19,996 nucleotides of DNA, from NCBI GenBank assembly GCA_947311745.1, contig CAMZLT010000248.1, positions 1 through 19,996 on the forward strand, written 5' to 3'. How positions within the stretch are numbered: position 1 is the first letter of the stretch; each line of letters opens with the position of its first letter. A program made the position numbers and the translations under genes. Of this stretch, positions 7,714 to 16,112 are shown in pieces. This DNA is from an uncultured Flavobacteriaceae bacterium (GTDB taxonomy: Bacteria > Bacteroidota > Bacteroidia > Flavobacteriales > Flavobacteriaceae). The notes beneath the pieces are model-generated. The model was not told the origin of the DNA. It did not search any database and saw nothing but the letters and a program-made list of their open reading frames with translations.

Positions 7714-9987
7714 TTAAAATTCCTCTGTTTTTGCATTTTTAATACTTAAATTAAATTCTTGATATACTTCTAAAAGATTCATAATTGCAGTTAATAAATC
7801 TTTAGTTTCTAATAAGATGCCGAAAAATAATTTTGTGTTTTTTGGACTAGTTTCTGTTTTCTCTTTTCTAATACGATTTACTTGTTTTTCAATAGAATCC
7901 GTAACTCTATTTAATAAACCGTTTTTATCTTGCAAAATAGAACCTAAATTGTCAAATGTTTTTTCGTTGAAAATTCGTTCTATTTTAGTTAACATTTTAT
8001 CTAAATCCGTATCAATATCTTTTAACTCTGCAATTTGCGATTTTTTAAGATTTTTATGATTGTTATTTACATGCTTGTAGCTAGATTTTGAAATATAACT
8101 AATAGATTGCGAAATATCTTGTAAGTAATCTAAAATTAAAATATAAAATCTACTTGCTTTTTCACTAGTATCGTCTAAGGATTTTATAAAATAGAATACC
8201 TCGTCTTTTAATTTTTCTACTTCGTCGTTTAATTTAGAAATTTGCTTGTCGTTTTTCTTTAGTTTGTTTAAATCATGACTTGCTAAATCCTTTGCTACAT
8301 TGGTGTATAATTTGTTTACACGACGAATTACTTCCGAAATATGGTTAGAACTTTCTTCTATGACTCCATTAATGGAAATCAGTTCGTTTTTATCTATAAT
8401 ACGTTGTTTTTTTACTTCTTTTTGTTTTTTAGCAAATTTTATAGAACTACGTGAAAGTAAAATTGCAACTACGGTAAGCAAAATTCCAACTGAGTAAATT
8501 CCTCCTAAATTAATTAAATACAAGGCAATTGCTGCAGCGGTAAATGCTGTAATTGCCGTAGCAAACCAACCACCAATTACGCTTAAAACTCCAGCAACAC
8601 GATATACAGCACTTTCTCTTCCCCAAGCTCTATCTGCTAGAGAAGTTCCCATTGCAACCATAAAGGTTACGTAAGTTGTTGATAATGGTAGATGGTAAGA
8701 AGTTCCGATAGAAATTAAAATTCCTGCTATTACTAAGTTTACCGATGCTCGTACCGTATCAAAAGCTGGAAGCTCATAGGTTTTAGATTTTGGTAATACA
8801 ACTACAGGTTTTTCAAATCTACTATTAATCCACTGTTGTGTATTCTTAGGTATAAAAAAGTTTAAAAAAACATTGATTCCCATAGCAGTTCGTACTGCAA
8901 TTCTAGATGCAGCTGTTGGTTCGAATTTTTCATCACCATCACCTTGTCTAGATAAATCTACACCTGTTTTTATTACTTCTCGTGCTTTTTTAGAAAACCA
9001 AATGGTAAGTACCATAATAAATCCAGCTGCAAGTAATAATAAGGTGTTTGAAGGTACTTTTTCAGCAAGAATACCCATCATAAATTGATCTGCTGCTTGT
9101 CCAGATTCCATATAAAATCCGTAAGCATTCCAAGCACCAATAGGTACTCCAATAAAATTAACTAAATCATTACCCGAAAATGCCAATGCAATAGAAAATG
9201 TACCAATTCCGATAATTAATTTTAGTACATTTACTTTTAAAAATTTTATTAAAATAAACGAAATTGCGGTCCAAAATACAAAACCAATAGCTAATATTTG
9301 TACGGTTTTTCCTTCTAACATATGTTTTATATCGCCATAAAAAGCGGTTCCTTTTAAACCTTTAAAAAAGATAAAATAGGTTATAGAAGTTAAAGCAAAA
9401 CCGCCAAATAATATGTTTGCTATAATTCGTTTGTTATCGTATTGAAACGAATATACCAATCTTGAGATAAATTGTACGATTGCACCTACCGAAAAAGCAA
9501 CAACAACGGATAGTAATATTCCGAAAATAATTTTTGCTGCAGTTTTATAATTAATATAACTCCATATCGCTTCTGCAGTTTCATTTGGGTTTACCGAAAT
9601 TCTAATAAAAGCCATCGCAACAGCAGCACCAAGTAATTCAAATACTATGGAAACGGTTGTAGAAGTTGGCATTCCAAAAGAATTAAATATATCCAAGAGT
9701 AAAATGTCGGTAATCATTACAGCCATAAATATGTACATTATATTCTGAAAACTGAACATTTCAGGGTTAAATATGCCTTTTCTAGCAACTTCCATCATTC
9801 CACTAGAAGTGGCAGCACCAACAAAAACACCTAAACTTGCGATGATAAAAATAGTTTTAATAGGAATTACTTTTGAGCCAATAGCCGAATTTAAAAAATT
9901 CACAGCATCATTACTTACTCCTACGATTAAATCAACTATAGCTAAAACAACTAAAGCAGCAATCATTAAAATATATGGATTCTCCAT
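7714..9987 (-). CDS. PiT-family inorganic phosphate transporter with C-terminal PhoU-like coiled coil
   Basis: A 757-residue inner-membrane phosphate permease. Both PiT repeats are visible: GVSNDAVNFLNSAIGS (about 23-38) with GMPTSTTVSIVFELLG (105-120), and FSGNDLVNFIGVPIGA (270-285) with YHLPLSTTYVTFMVAMGTS (431-449). About ten to twelve membrane helices run to residue 512. The final 230 residues are soluble, highly charged and heptad-rich (KLKKNDKQISKLNDEVEKLK, about 575-594). They resemble a PhoU-type helical domain, which is often a separate protein (PhoU or YkaA/DUF47) encoded next to PiT genes. This family couples phosphate uptake to protons or cations. It is a single-gene unit, divergent from dodecin, with its own -7 box. 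The ATG at 9987 directly precedes the first hydrophobic helix. The length is well above a minimal PiT protein because of the tail. Confidence 0.92.
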   Translation of the reverse strand: MENPYILMIAALVVLAIVDLIVGVSNDAVNFLNSAIGSKVIPIKTIFIIASLGVFVGAATSSGMMEVARKGIFNPEMFSFQNIMYIFMAVMITDILLLDIFNSFGMPTSTTVSIVFELLGAAVAMAFIRISVNPNETAEAIWSYINYKTAAKIIFGILLSVVVAFSVGAIVQFISRLVYSFQYDNKRIIANILFGGFALTSITYFIFFKGLKGTAFYGDIKHMLEGKTVQILAIGFVFWTAISFILIKFLKVNVLKLIIGIGTFSIALAFSGNDLVNFIGVPIGAWNAYGFYMESGQAADQFMMGILAEKVPSNTLLLLAAGFIMVLTIWFSKKAREVIKTGVDLSRQGDGDEKFEPTAASRIAVRTAMGINVFLNFFIPKNTQQWINSRFEKPVVVLPKSKTYELPAFDTVRASVNLVIAGILISIGTSYHLPLSTTYVTFMVAMGTSLADRAWGRESAVYRVAGVLSVIGGWFATAITAFTAAAIALYLINLGGIYSVGILLTVVAILLSRSSIKFAKKQKEVKKQRIIDKNELISINGVIEESSNHISEVIRRVNKLYTNVAKDLASHDLNKLKKNDKQISKLNDEVEKLKDEVFYFIKSLDDTSEKASRFYILILDYLQDISQSISYISKSSYKHVNNNHKNLKKSQIAELKDIDTDLDKMLTKIERIFNEKTFDNLGSILQDKNGLLNRVTDSIEKQVNRIRKEKTETSPKNTKLFFGILLETKDLLTAIMNLLEVYQEFNLSIKNAKTEEF

Positions 9988-10016
9988 TCTTTTTTTATAT
10001 TCATTAAATTATGGTA

Positions 10017-10024
10017 CAAAATTA
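10017..10024 (-). promoter_or_regulatory. -7 box of the phosphate transporter gene (TAATTTTG)
   Basis: On the minus strand the sequence TAATTTTG is a perfect TAnnTTTG match. It lies about 30 bases upstream of the ATG at 9987 and predicts a leader of about 20-25 nt. A canonical TTG at the -33 position is not evident. Confidence 0.5.
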
Positions 10025-10124
10025 AATGCTTGATTTATTTAGTAGGTTAACTTAACGTTACTAAATTATATTTTTGATAACAAAATTTATTTTGTAAAAC
10101 GTTTTATTTAGTATGTTTTTTTAC

Positions 10125-10132
10125 TATCTTTA
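10125..10132 (+). promoter_or_regulatory. Possible -7 box of the dodecin gene (TATCTTTA)
   Basis: TATCTTTA matches TAnnTTTG at all but the last position and lies 29 bases before the dodecin ATG. No clear -33 TTG is present at the usual spacing, so this is a weak call. Confidence 0.3.
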
Positions 10133-10161
10133 CCGCATATTAATACAAAAATGAAAAAGTT

Positions 10162-10362
10162 ATGGCAGTAATGAAAGTTATTGAAGTTATGGCAAATTCT
10201 GACAAGAGTTGGGAAGAAGCTACAGTTAAAGCAATTAAACACGCATCAAAAAGTGTAAAACACATTAAATCTGCATTTGTGCAATCGCAAAGTGTGGTTG
10301 TTAAAGAAGGTGATGTCGCTGAGTTTAGAGTAAATGTGAAAATTACTTTTGAAGTAAAATAA
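10162..10362 (+). CDS. Dodecin (flavin-binding storage protein)
   Basis: A 66-residue protein that matches the dodecin family along its full length. The order is strand AVMKVIEVMANS, an amphipathic helix (SWEEATVKAIKHASKSVKHI), strand KSAFVQSQSVVVKEGDV, and a final strand (FRVNVKITFEVK). Dodecins assemble into hollow twelve-subunit cytoplasmic shells that bind FMN or other flavins and buffer their free level. The Trp in NSDKSWEEA and the Gln in AFVQSQS match the aromatic and Gln positions used for flavin stacking in the family. The start at 10162 is preferred over an ATG at 10151, which leads to a stop after six codons. It is monocistronic, followed by a strong hairpin terminator. Confidence 0.93.
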   Translation: MAVMKVIEVMANSDKSWEEATVKAIKHASKSVKHIKSAFVQSQSVVVKEGDVAEFRVNVKITFEVK

Positions 10363-10381
10363 AACTAATAAGACTTTTAAT

Positions 10382-10415
10382 AAAAAAAACGAAAACTAAA
10401 GTTTTCGTTTTTTTT
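10382..10415 (+). terminator. Intrinsic terminator after dodecin
   Basis: The stem CGAAAAC (10390-10396) with GTTTTCG (10401-10407) has a 4-base TAAA loop. It is flanked by eight A residues (10382-10389) and eight T residues (10408-10415) that extend the pairing and give the T-run. It is nearly symmetric, so it could work in both directions, but no minus-strand gene ends here. Confidence 0.85.
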
Positions 10416-10488
10416 ATTGTTTATATTGCTAACTAAATAACGAATATTATTTGAAAAGAAAATGTTACGTCATAATTCTATTTTTTAG

Positions 10489-10496
10489 TACATTTG
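10489..10496 (+). promoter_or_regulatory. -7 box of the formate dehydrogenase operon (TACATTTG)
   Basis: TACATTTG is a perfect TAnnTTTG match, 19 bases before the ATG at 10516, which implies a leader of only about 10-15 nt. A TTA at 10465-10467, with 21-base spacing, could be a degenerate -33 element. Confidence 0.55.
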
Positions 10497-10513
10497 TAAC
10501 AAATATTACAAAT
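10492..10513 (+). promoter_or_regulatory. Operator-like dyad over the formate dehydrogenase transcription start
   Basis: The 8-bp arms are perfect inverted repeats: ATTTGTAA (10492-10499), six bases, then TTACAAAT (10506-10513). The inner part is TGTAA-N6-TTACA, the same spacing as the CRP/FNR-superfamily site TGTGA-N6-TCACA, and also GTA-N8-TAC. It overlaps the end of the -7 box and the expected start of transcription and ends two bases before the ATG. That position favours repression by occlusion. The regulator is not in this window; the family assignment is an inference. Confidence 0.5.
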
Positions 10514-10515
10514 AG

Positions 10516-12138
10516 ATGGCAAATAAAAATACACGATCGCTTTCGGCAAGAAAAGGGCTAAAAGATAATTTGTTTGAACAAATTGCAACGCAAACTAAAT
10601 CTGAAAATCCTACACAAAACTTACAAAATTTAGCAAAGGATTTTTTACTCAATGATGCTGTTGTAGCAGGAACTGCTTCGTTTTACGATTTTACCAAAGC
10701 CGAAAATAAAAAATACAAAATTTTTGTTTGTAGCGGAACTGCTTGTATGTGTGCTAAAACACAAGATAATTTAATAGATTCTTTACAGGATTTTTTTAAT
10801 GCCGATGAAATTGGTCATGCGGCTTGTGTGGGACATTGTCATACCAATTCTGCTTTTATGTACCAAGATAAAACGTATTCTGCAAAAACAAAAGTAGATA
10901 TCAAAAATATTCTTGCAAAAGAACCAGCAGAGCATACTCTAAATAAGTATGTAGTTTCGTGTAATACAACGCCTATTTTAACCGAAAATATTACAGATGT
11001 AAAAAACTTTTTCTCCCTTACGGAAAGTTTTACAGATTATTCAAAAGTAATTCAAGAATTAAAAGATTCTAATTTACGAGGACGAGGTGGTGCAGGATTT
11101 CCATTTTGGTTTAAATTAGATGCTGTTGGTAAAGAAAATAACGAACAAAAATACATTGTTTGTAATGCCGATGAAGGCGATCCAGGAGCATTTTCGGATA
11201 TGTATTTGTTAGAAAAGCAAGTTTTTAAAGTTCTTTTCGGAATGTATATTTCGGGTTTAACCGTTGGAGCAAATACAGGTGTTTTATACATTCGTGGTGA
11301 ATATCCTGATTCTATAAAAATTACCAATCAAGCAATTCAATTTTTAGAAAAAGAAAATGTAACACCAAATTTTACATGGAAAATAATTCGTGGACAAGGT
11401 TCGTATGTTTGTGGTGAGGAAACTGCTCTTTTAAGTTCTATTGAAGGTTTAAGACCTGAAGTTCGTGTACGACCACCATATCCTGCACAATACGGATTAT
11501 ATGGTAAACCTACAGTTTTAAGTAATGTGGAGACCTTTGCAAACATACATTGGATATTACAAAATACAGGTAAAGCATACAAAAATATAGGGACTGAACA
11601 ATCTAGTGGAACAAAATTGGTATCCTTAGATAGTTTTTTTAATACACCAGGGATTTACGAAATTGAAATGGGAACACCTTTAACCGAAATTGTTAATAAT
11701 TATGGGAATGGCTTCAAAAAAGACATAAAAGCAATACAAATTGGTGGACCTTTAGGTGGGATTGTTCCGATAGAGAAACTAGATTCGTTACAATTAGATT
11801 TTGAATCTTTAGGTTCAAGCGGATTCTTATTAGGTCATGCTAGTTTTGTTTGTATTCCTAAAGAATTTCCGATAATTAAATACATTGAACATCTACTAAA
11901 ATTTACCGCCGATGAAAGTTGCGGAAAGTGCTATCCTTGTCGTATTGGCTCGTTTAGAGGATACGAAATGGTGAAAAAAGCACAACAAAAAAATTATAAA
12001 ATGGATAGAAGTTTGCTTAATGATTTATTAGAAACTCTAGAAATTGGTTCTCTTTGTGCCTTAGGAGGAGGCGTTCCGTTACCAATTAAAAATGCCTTGC
12101 AATATTTTGATGCAGAGCTAAAAGAATATTTTGCATAA
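10516..12138 (+). CDS. NAD(P)H/FMN-binding subunit of formate dehydrogenase (NuoE-NuoF-like fusion)
   Basis: A 540-residue electron-transfer subunit. Residues about 67-140 form a thioredoxin-like [2Fe-2S] domain of NuoE type: C72-x4-C77 and C104-x3-C108. The NuoF part follows: GRGGAGFP (189-196) for FMN and NADH binding, CNADEGDPGAF (216-226), and GQGSYVCGEETALLSSIEG (293-311). The C-terminal [4Fe-4S] ligands are ESCGKCYPC (C469, C472, C475) and C514 in GSLCALGGG. In NAD-linked formate dehydrogenases this subunit passes electrons from the molybdenum subunit through Fe-S clusters and FMN to NAD+. The closest role is FdsB/HoxF-like, with the NuoE-like domain built in and keeping its four Cys. 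It is first in a two-gene operon, with 57 bases to the catalytic subunit gene. It could instead serve a related oxidoreductase. Confidence 0.85.
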   Translation: MANKNTRSLSARKGLKDNLFEQIATQTKSENPTQNLQNLAKDFLLNDAVVAGTASFYDFTKAENKKYKIFVCSGTACMCAKTQDNLIDSLQDFFNADEIGHAACVGHCHTNSAFMYQDKTYSAKTKVDIKNILAKEPAEHTLNKYVVSCNTTPILTENITDVKNFFSLTESFTDYSKVIQELKDSNLRGRGGAGFPFWFKLDAVGKENNEQKYIVCNADEGDPGAFSDMYLLEKQVFKVLFGMYISGLTVGANTGVLYIRGEYPDSIKITNQAIQFLEKENVTPNFTWKIIRGQGSYVCGEETALLSSIEGLRPEVRVRPPYPAQYGLYGKPTVLSNVETFANIHWILQNTGKAYKNIGTEQSSGTKLVSLDSFFNTPGIYEIEMGTPLTEIVNNYGNGFKKDIKAIQIGGPLGGIVPIEKLDSLQLDFESLGSSGFLLGHASFVCIPKEFPIIKYIEHLLKFTADESCGKCYPCRIGSFRGYEMVKKAQQKNYKMDRSLLNDLLETLEIGSLCALGGGVPLPIKNALQYFDAELKEYFA

Positions 12139-12195
12139 TAATTAAAGAGCAGTGTAATTTTATTATAAATAGCAAATTTGCGATAATCAAAGAAA

Positions 12196-14904
12196 ATGAA
12201 AGCATACATAAATAACCAAGCACATCAATATAATAAAAACGAAACTATTTTAGATTTTGTTAAACGAATAGAAACCGAAAATATTCCTACCATGTGTCAA
12301 GATGATCGCTTGGAAAATTTTGGTTCATGTAGGGTTTGTTCTGTTGAAATTGCTAGAGAAAAAAACGGAGCAACAAAAGTAGTTGCTTCTTGTCATACTC
12401 CTGTTACAGAAGGTTTATATATTTACCCACAAACCGATAAAATTAAACGATTACGTAAAAATATTGTAGAGTTAGTTTTAACCGATTATCCTTCCGATAA
12501 GGTATTTGCCGAAACTGGAAAGAAAGCAACTCCTTTTCAAGAAACCATTGCTGAAATTGGTATTCCTAATGTGCGATATCCTAAAGGAAAAACAAATTTA
12601 GATATTAAAAAAGACGATTCACATCCGTATATAAAATCCGATTTATCACAGTGTATAAATTGCTTTAGATGTGTTAGGGCTTGTGAGGAAATTCAAGGCG
12701 AATTGGTGCTAAATATGTCAGGTAGAGGTTTTGCAACCAATATAATTAAAGGTTTTGATACGAGTTTTGATTTATCTGCTTGTGTTTCGTGTGGTGCTTG
12801 TGTACAAACTTGTCCAACGGAAGCCTTAACCGATAAATTTGAGACCAAAACACTAATTCCAGATCAAACCATTCAAACAACTTGTACCTATTGTGGTGTT
12901 GGATGCCAATTAGATGTTACTATTATCGATGGAAAAATAAAAGGAATTCAAGCTCCAGAAAATGCAGAAGTAAACGCAGGACACACTTGCCTAAAAGGAA
13001 GGTTTGCCTTTCAATTTTATAACCATCCAGACCGATTAAAAGAGCCTTTAATAAAGAAAAATGGTAAATTTGAAGAGGTTTCTTGGCAAGAAGCCTACGA
13101 TTTTATTACAGAAAAATTACTTTCGATTAAATCGGAATTCGGAGCAGATGCTATTGGTGGAATTTCGTCAAGTAGAGCAACAAATGAGGAAAATTACCTT
13201 ATGCAAAAAATGATGCGTGTAGCTATCGGAACGAATAATATAGATGGTTGTGCAAGAGTATGTCATGCACCAACTGCTTACGGAATGCAAAAATCTTTTG
13301 GTACTGGTGCAGCAACAAATTCCATAAAAGATTTAGATAAAACCGATGCTATATTCTTATTTGGAGCAAATCCAACCGAAGCTCATCCTGTTACAGGTGC
13401 AAGAATAAAACAATTGTTTATGCAAGGTGTTACTAGTATTGTAGTAGATCCTGTAGAAACAAAATTGGCAAAACTGGCAACTTATCATTTACAATTGCGA
13501 CCAGGAACGAATGTGGCAATTTTAAATATGATTGCTCATTATATAATTACCGAAAATTTAGTAAATCAAGAATTTATTCAAAAATACACAAAACATTATA
13601 ACGAATTTAAAAAGCATGTTATTGATTTGGATATGAATGAATTGGAAGCACTTACAGGTGTTTCTAAAGAATTAGTTAAAAAAGCAGCTATTGCCTATGC
13701 AAAGGCAACTAATGCAATGGAATTTCACGGTTTAGGTGTAACGGAACACTACCAAGGTTCAAAAACGGTAATGTTATTGTCTAATTTGGCAATGATGACA
13801 GGAAATGTTGGTAGAGAAGGTGTTGGTTTAAATCCTTTAAGAGGTCAAAATAATGTGCAAGGTGCAGCAGATATGGGTGTGCAACCACATCAAGGAGCAG
13901 GATATATGGATGTTAATGATTCTAAAGTTCAAGCGTATTACGCAGAAAAATATGGTGTTGCCAAAATGCCAGAAAAAGAAGGTTTAAAAATTCCTGAAAT
14001 GATTAATGCAACAATGGATGGTTCGTTTAAAGCTTTGTGGATTATGGGTGAAGATACCTTAATGACCGATCCGAATTCCAATCATATACGAAAAGCCTTT
14101 GAAAAATTAGATTTATTAGTGGTACAAGAGCTATTTATGTCTGCAACTGCTGAAATGGCTGATGTAGTACTTCCTGCTTCTAGCTATTTTGAAAAAAATG
14201 GAACTTTTACCAATGGCGAAAGACGTGTGCAAAAAGTAAATAAAGTAGTAAATTCAATCGGAAATTCAAAACCTGACGGACAAATAATTATTGATATGAT
14301 GTACAAACTTGGTTATAAACAACCAACAGGAAAAGAATATATTGCCGAAAAAATTATTGATGAAATAGCTTCTGTAATTCCATTTATGGAAGGTTTATCT
14401 TGGGAAAGATTAGGTAAAAATGGTTTGCAATGGCCAATTTTAAAAGACGGTTCGGATACAAAAATGCTACACAAAAACGGAAATTTTAAAAACGGAAAAG
14501 GAATATTTCATAATTTTGATTTTGAGGAATCACCAGAATTGGTAGAACATCGTAAAAAATTCCCTTTTATTCTTACTACAGCTAGACAGTTAGAGCATTA
14601 CAATTCTGGTACCATGACTAGACGAACGGATAACCAAGTTATTTCGTCAAATGATTATTTAGAGATTAATCCGTTAGATGCTGGTAAAAAAGGAATTTCT
14701 GCAGGAGATTCTGTGCGAATATTTTCCGATAGAGGAAGCGTAGAAATTCCTGTAAAACTAAATTATACCGTAAAACCAGGTGTCGTTAGAACAACATTTC
14801 ATCAGCCAGAAATTTTTATAAACATTATTACTGGTGATGTTGGTGATAAGGAAACTTTAACACCAGAATATAAAGTAGTTGCCGTTGATTTTGAAAAAGT
14901 GTAG
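12196..14904 (+). CDS. Formate dehydrogenase alpha subunit (Mo/W-bis-MGD, Cys type)
   Basis: A 902-residue catalytic subunit that oxidises formate to CO2. N-terminal [2Fe-2S] ferredoxin domain: C34, C45, C48, C66. Two ferredoxin-type [4Fe-4S] sites follow: C153/C156/C159/C163 and C196/C199/C202/C206. The molybdopterin domain starts with its own cluster, CTYCGVGC (C230, C233, C237) plus C265. The active-site motif is ARVCHAPT, with C356 as metal ligand and H357 beside it; the codon is TGT, so it is not a selenoprotein. Later come FLFGANPTEAHPVTGARI, GLNPLRGQNNVQGAADMG, and the C-terminal dinucleotide-binding domain (about 790-902, HYNSGTMTRRTDNQ). The NuoG-type His-Cys3 cluster expected near residues 98-114 has lost its ligands. 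With the upstream gene it forms an NAD-linked, probably cytoplasmic formate dehydrogenase. No fdhD or pterin-synthesis gene is adjacent. Confidence 0.9.
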   Translation: MKAYINNQAHQYNKNETILDFVKRIETENIPTMCQDDRLENFGSCRVCSVEIAREKNGATKVVASCHTPVTEGLYIYPQTDKIKRLRKNIVELVLTDYPSDKVFAETGKKATPFQETIAEIGIPNVRYPKGKTNLDIKKDDSHPYIKSDLSQCINCFRCVRACEEIQGELVLNMSGRGFATNIIKGFDTSFDLSACVSCGACVQTCPTEALTDKFETKTLIPDQTIQTTCTYCGVGCQLDVTIIDGKIKGIQAPENAEVNAGHTCLKGRFAFQFYNHPDRLKEPLIKKNGKFEEVSWQEAYDFITEKLLSIKSEFGADAIGGISSSRATNEENYLMQKMMRVAIGTNNIDGCARVCHAPTAYGMQKSFGTGAATNSIKDLDKTDAIFLFGANPTEAHPVTGARIKQLFMQGVTSIVVDPVETKLAKLATYHLQLRPGTNVAILNMIAHYIITENLVNQEFIQKYTKHYNEFKKHVIDLDMNELEALTGVSKELVKKAAIAYAKATNAMEFHGLGVTEHYQGSKTVMLLSNLAMMTGNVGREGVGLNPLRGQNNVQGAADMGVQPHQGAGYMDVNDSKVQAYYAEKYGVAKMPEKEGLKIPEMINATMDGSFKALWIMGEDTLMTDPNSNHIRKAFEKLDLLVVQELFMSATAEMADVVLPASSYFEKNGTFTNGERRVQKVNKVVNSIGNSKPDGQIIIDMMYKLGYKQPTGKEYIAEKIIDEIASVIPFMEGLSWERLGKNGLQWPILKDGSDTKMLHKNGNFKNGKGIFHNFDFEESPELVEHRKKFPFILTTARQLEHYNSGTMTRRTDNQVISSNDYLEINPLDAGKKGISAGDSVRIFSDRGSVEIPVKLNYTVKPGVVRTTFHQPEIFINIITGDVGDKETLTPEYKVVAVDFEKV

Positions 14905-14948
14905 TTTATACCAAGTAAATTTTACAGTATTATAAAATTAAATAGGTG

Positions 14949-15464
14949 TTATTTAGGAATTATTTCTATATTATTTAATACGATTTTCATGTTTAAATCC
15001 GAATTGGATAAATAAACAGCTACAACGGATATTACAATTATGACACCTAAAATAATAGTAAAAAAGGAACGGTTATCTTTACCTGCAATTAGACAATTTT
15101 TGTTTGGATTATTAGGATTATAATACACCGATACCTTTTGATTTGGACTTAATTTTTCGTGTATTTTCAATTGCTTTTCTTTGTCAATATCATATAAATT
15201 ACCATGAATAGTTAATTTATTTCCTGTTATGCTTTTATTTGATGCAATAGGAAAAAATTCGTAAATAAACTCGCATTTGTATTCTGGTTGGTAATATTCA
15301 CCATCCGAATCCGAAATATTATTTATCTTTGTTTTGAACTGCGAACTAAGTATTGTTCCAGTTGTTTTAGACCATTTTTTTGTTTTTCGGTCTACTAAAA
15401 TAAACCAAAAACCAATTAAGATAAATGCTATTCCTACTGTAAATATTCCGTAAAGTATAGGCAT
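14949..15464 (-). CDS. DUF3592-like membrane protein
   Basis: A 171-residue protein. An N-terminal membrane helix (about 4-24), then DRKTKKWSKTTGTILSSQFK, which is the DUF3592 opening (a helix-tail W..T.G.I strand). The central soluble beta domain includes YQPEYKCEFIYEFF and HEKLSPNQKVSVYYNPNNP, where VxVYYNPxNP is the conserved motif, followed by a second membrane helix (about 134-151). DUF3592 domains are widespread and functionally uncharacterised. It lies six bases downstream of a second protein of the same layout, so the two are co-transcribed and probably ancient duplicates. It is convergent with the formate dehydrogenase operon, with 44 bases between. Confidence 0.8.
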   Translation of the reverse strand: MPILYGIFTVGIAFILIGFWFILVDRKTKKWSKTTGTILSSQFKTKINNISDSDGEYYQPEYKCEFIYEFFPIASNKSITGNKLTIHGNLYDIDKEKQLKIHEKLSPNQKVSVYYNPNNPNKNCLIAGKDNRSFFTIILGVIIVISVVAVYLSNSDLNMKIVLNNIEIIPK

Positions 15465-15470
15465 AATTGG

Positions 15471-15998
15471 TTATTTTAATTCAATGTATTTTGTTATGGA
15501 ATTATCGGTTATGAAATGTATCATAAAATAAAACAGTATCGGAATTACAAAAAATAGAATACATGCAATAACTTCGCTAAATATAAAATCGTATTTGATA
15601 ACAACCGATTGTTTTGGTGTATCAGGATTTACATATATAATGATCTTTTTTTTATCTTTAACTTTTTCATAGATAGCTTCGTGAAGTGGTTGCAGTTCAA
15701 AAGTTCCGATAAATTCTTTTTCTTTAGGTCTTTTGTTATTTAAGCCTAAATTATTTCCAAAATATTTTTTCCCGTTATAAAAATATGCATATGAAATTTG
15801 GCATTTGTCATTAGAATGTATTGAAAAATTAGGTTCTATTAATTTTACTGTAATTATTTCAGCCTCTTTTTTTTCCCATTTGTATTTATTGTCTTTAAAT
15901 ACAATTTGATACAAATCAGGAATTTTTTTATATAGTTGAATGGTACTAATTATGACCATCATTATGAAAAAGAAATTAAGTCCGTTTTTAAAATTCAT
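15471..15998 (-). CDS. Diverged DUF3592-like membrane protein
   Basis: A 175-residue protein, taken to start at ATG 15998 (MNFKNGLNFFFIMMVIIS). An in-frame TTG at 16028 would add ten residues, but that codon lies within the -7 box, so it cannot be the translated start if that promoter is real. Layout: an N-terminal helix (about 7-24), a soluble domain with KWEKKEAEIITVKLIEPNF, YAYFYNGKKYFGNNLG and KKIIIYVNPDTPKQSVV, where the YVNPxxP matches the DUF3592 motif, then a C-terminal helix (about 139-160). It is the first gene of a two-gene minus-strand unit with the paralogue six bases downstream. Its function is unknown. Confidence 0.75.
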   Translation of the reverse strand: MNFKNGLNFFFIMMVIISTIQLYKKIPDLYQIVFKDNKYKWEKKEAEIITVKLIEPNFSIHSNDKCQISYAYFYNGKKYFGNNLGLNNKRPKEKEFIGTFELQPLHEAIYEKVKDKKKIIIYVNPDTPKQSVVIKYDFIFSEVIACILFFVIPILFYFMIHFITDNSITKYIELK

Positions 15999-16025
15999 TT
16001 TTTTGACTGATGCTTTAATTTTGAA

Positions 16026-16033
16026 CAAAGTTA
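16026..16033 (-). promoter_or_regulatory. -7 box of the DUF3592-like pair (TAACTTTG)
   Basis: On the minus strand TAACTTTG is a perfect TAnnTTTG match, about 28 bases upstream of the ATG at 15998. This placement fixes the start codon at 15998. A TTG -33 element at standard spacing was not found. Confidence 0.5.
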
Positions 16034-16112
16034 ATAAAATAGAATTGTTTTAGCATTTTTAAAATTCAAAATAAATTGTAATTTTTGCTACATATAACTA
16101 CACAGTTTGTTG

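Noticed and set aside
13261..13263. Possible selenocysteine at the formate dehydrogenase active site
   Set aside because: The codon is TGT (Cys), not TGA.
14918..14939. A 7-bp AT-only stem (AATTTTA with TAAAATT) between convergent genes
   Set aside because: It contains no G-C pair and has no T-run, so it is too weak to call a terminator.
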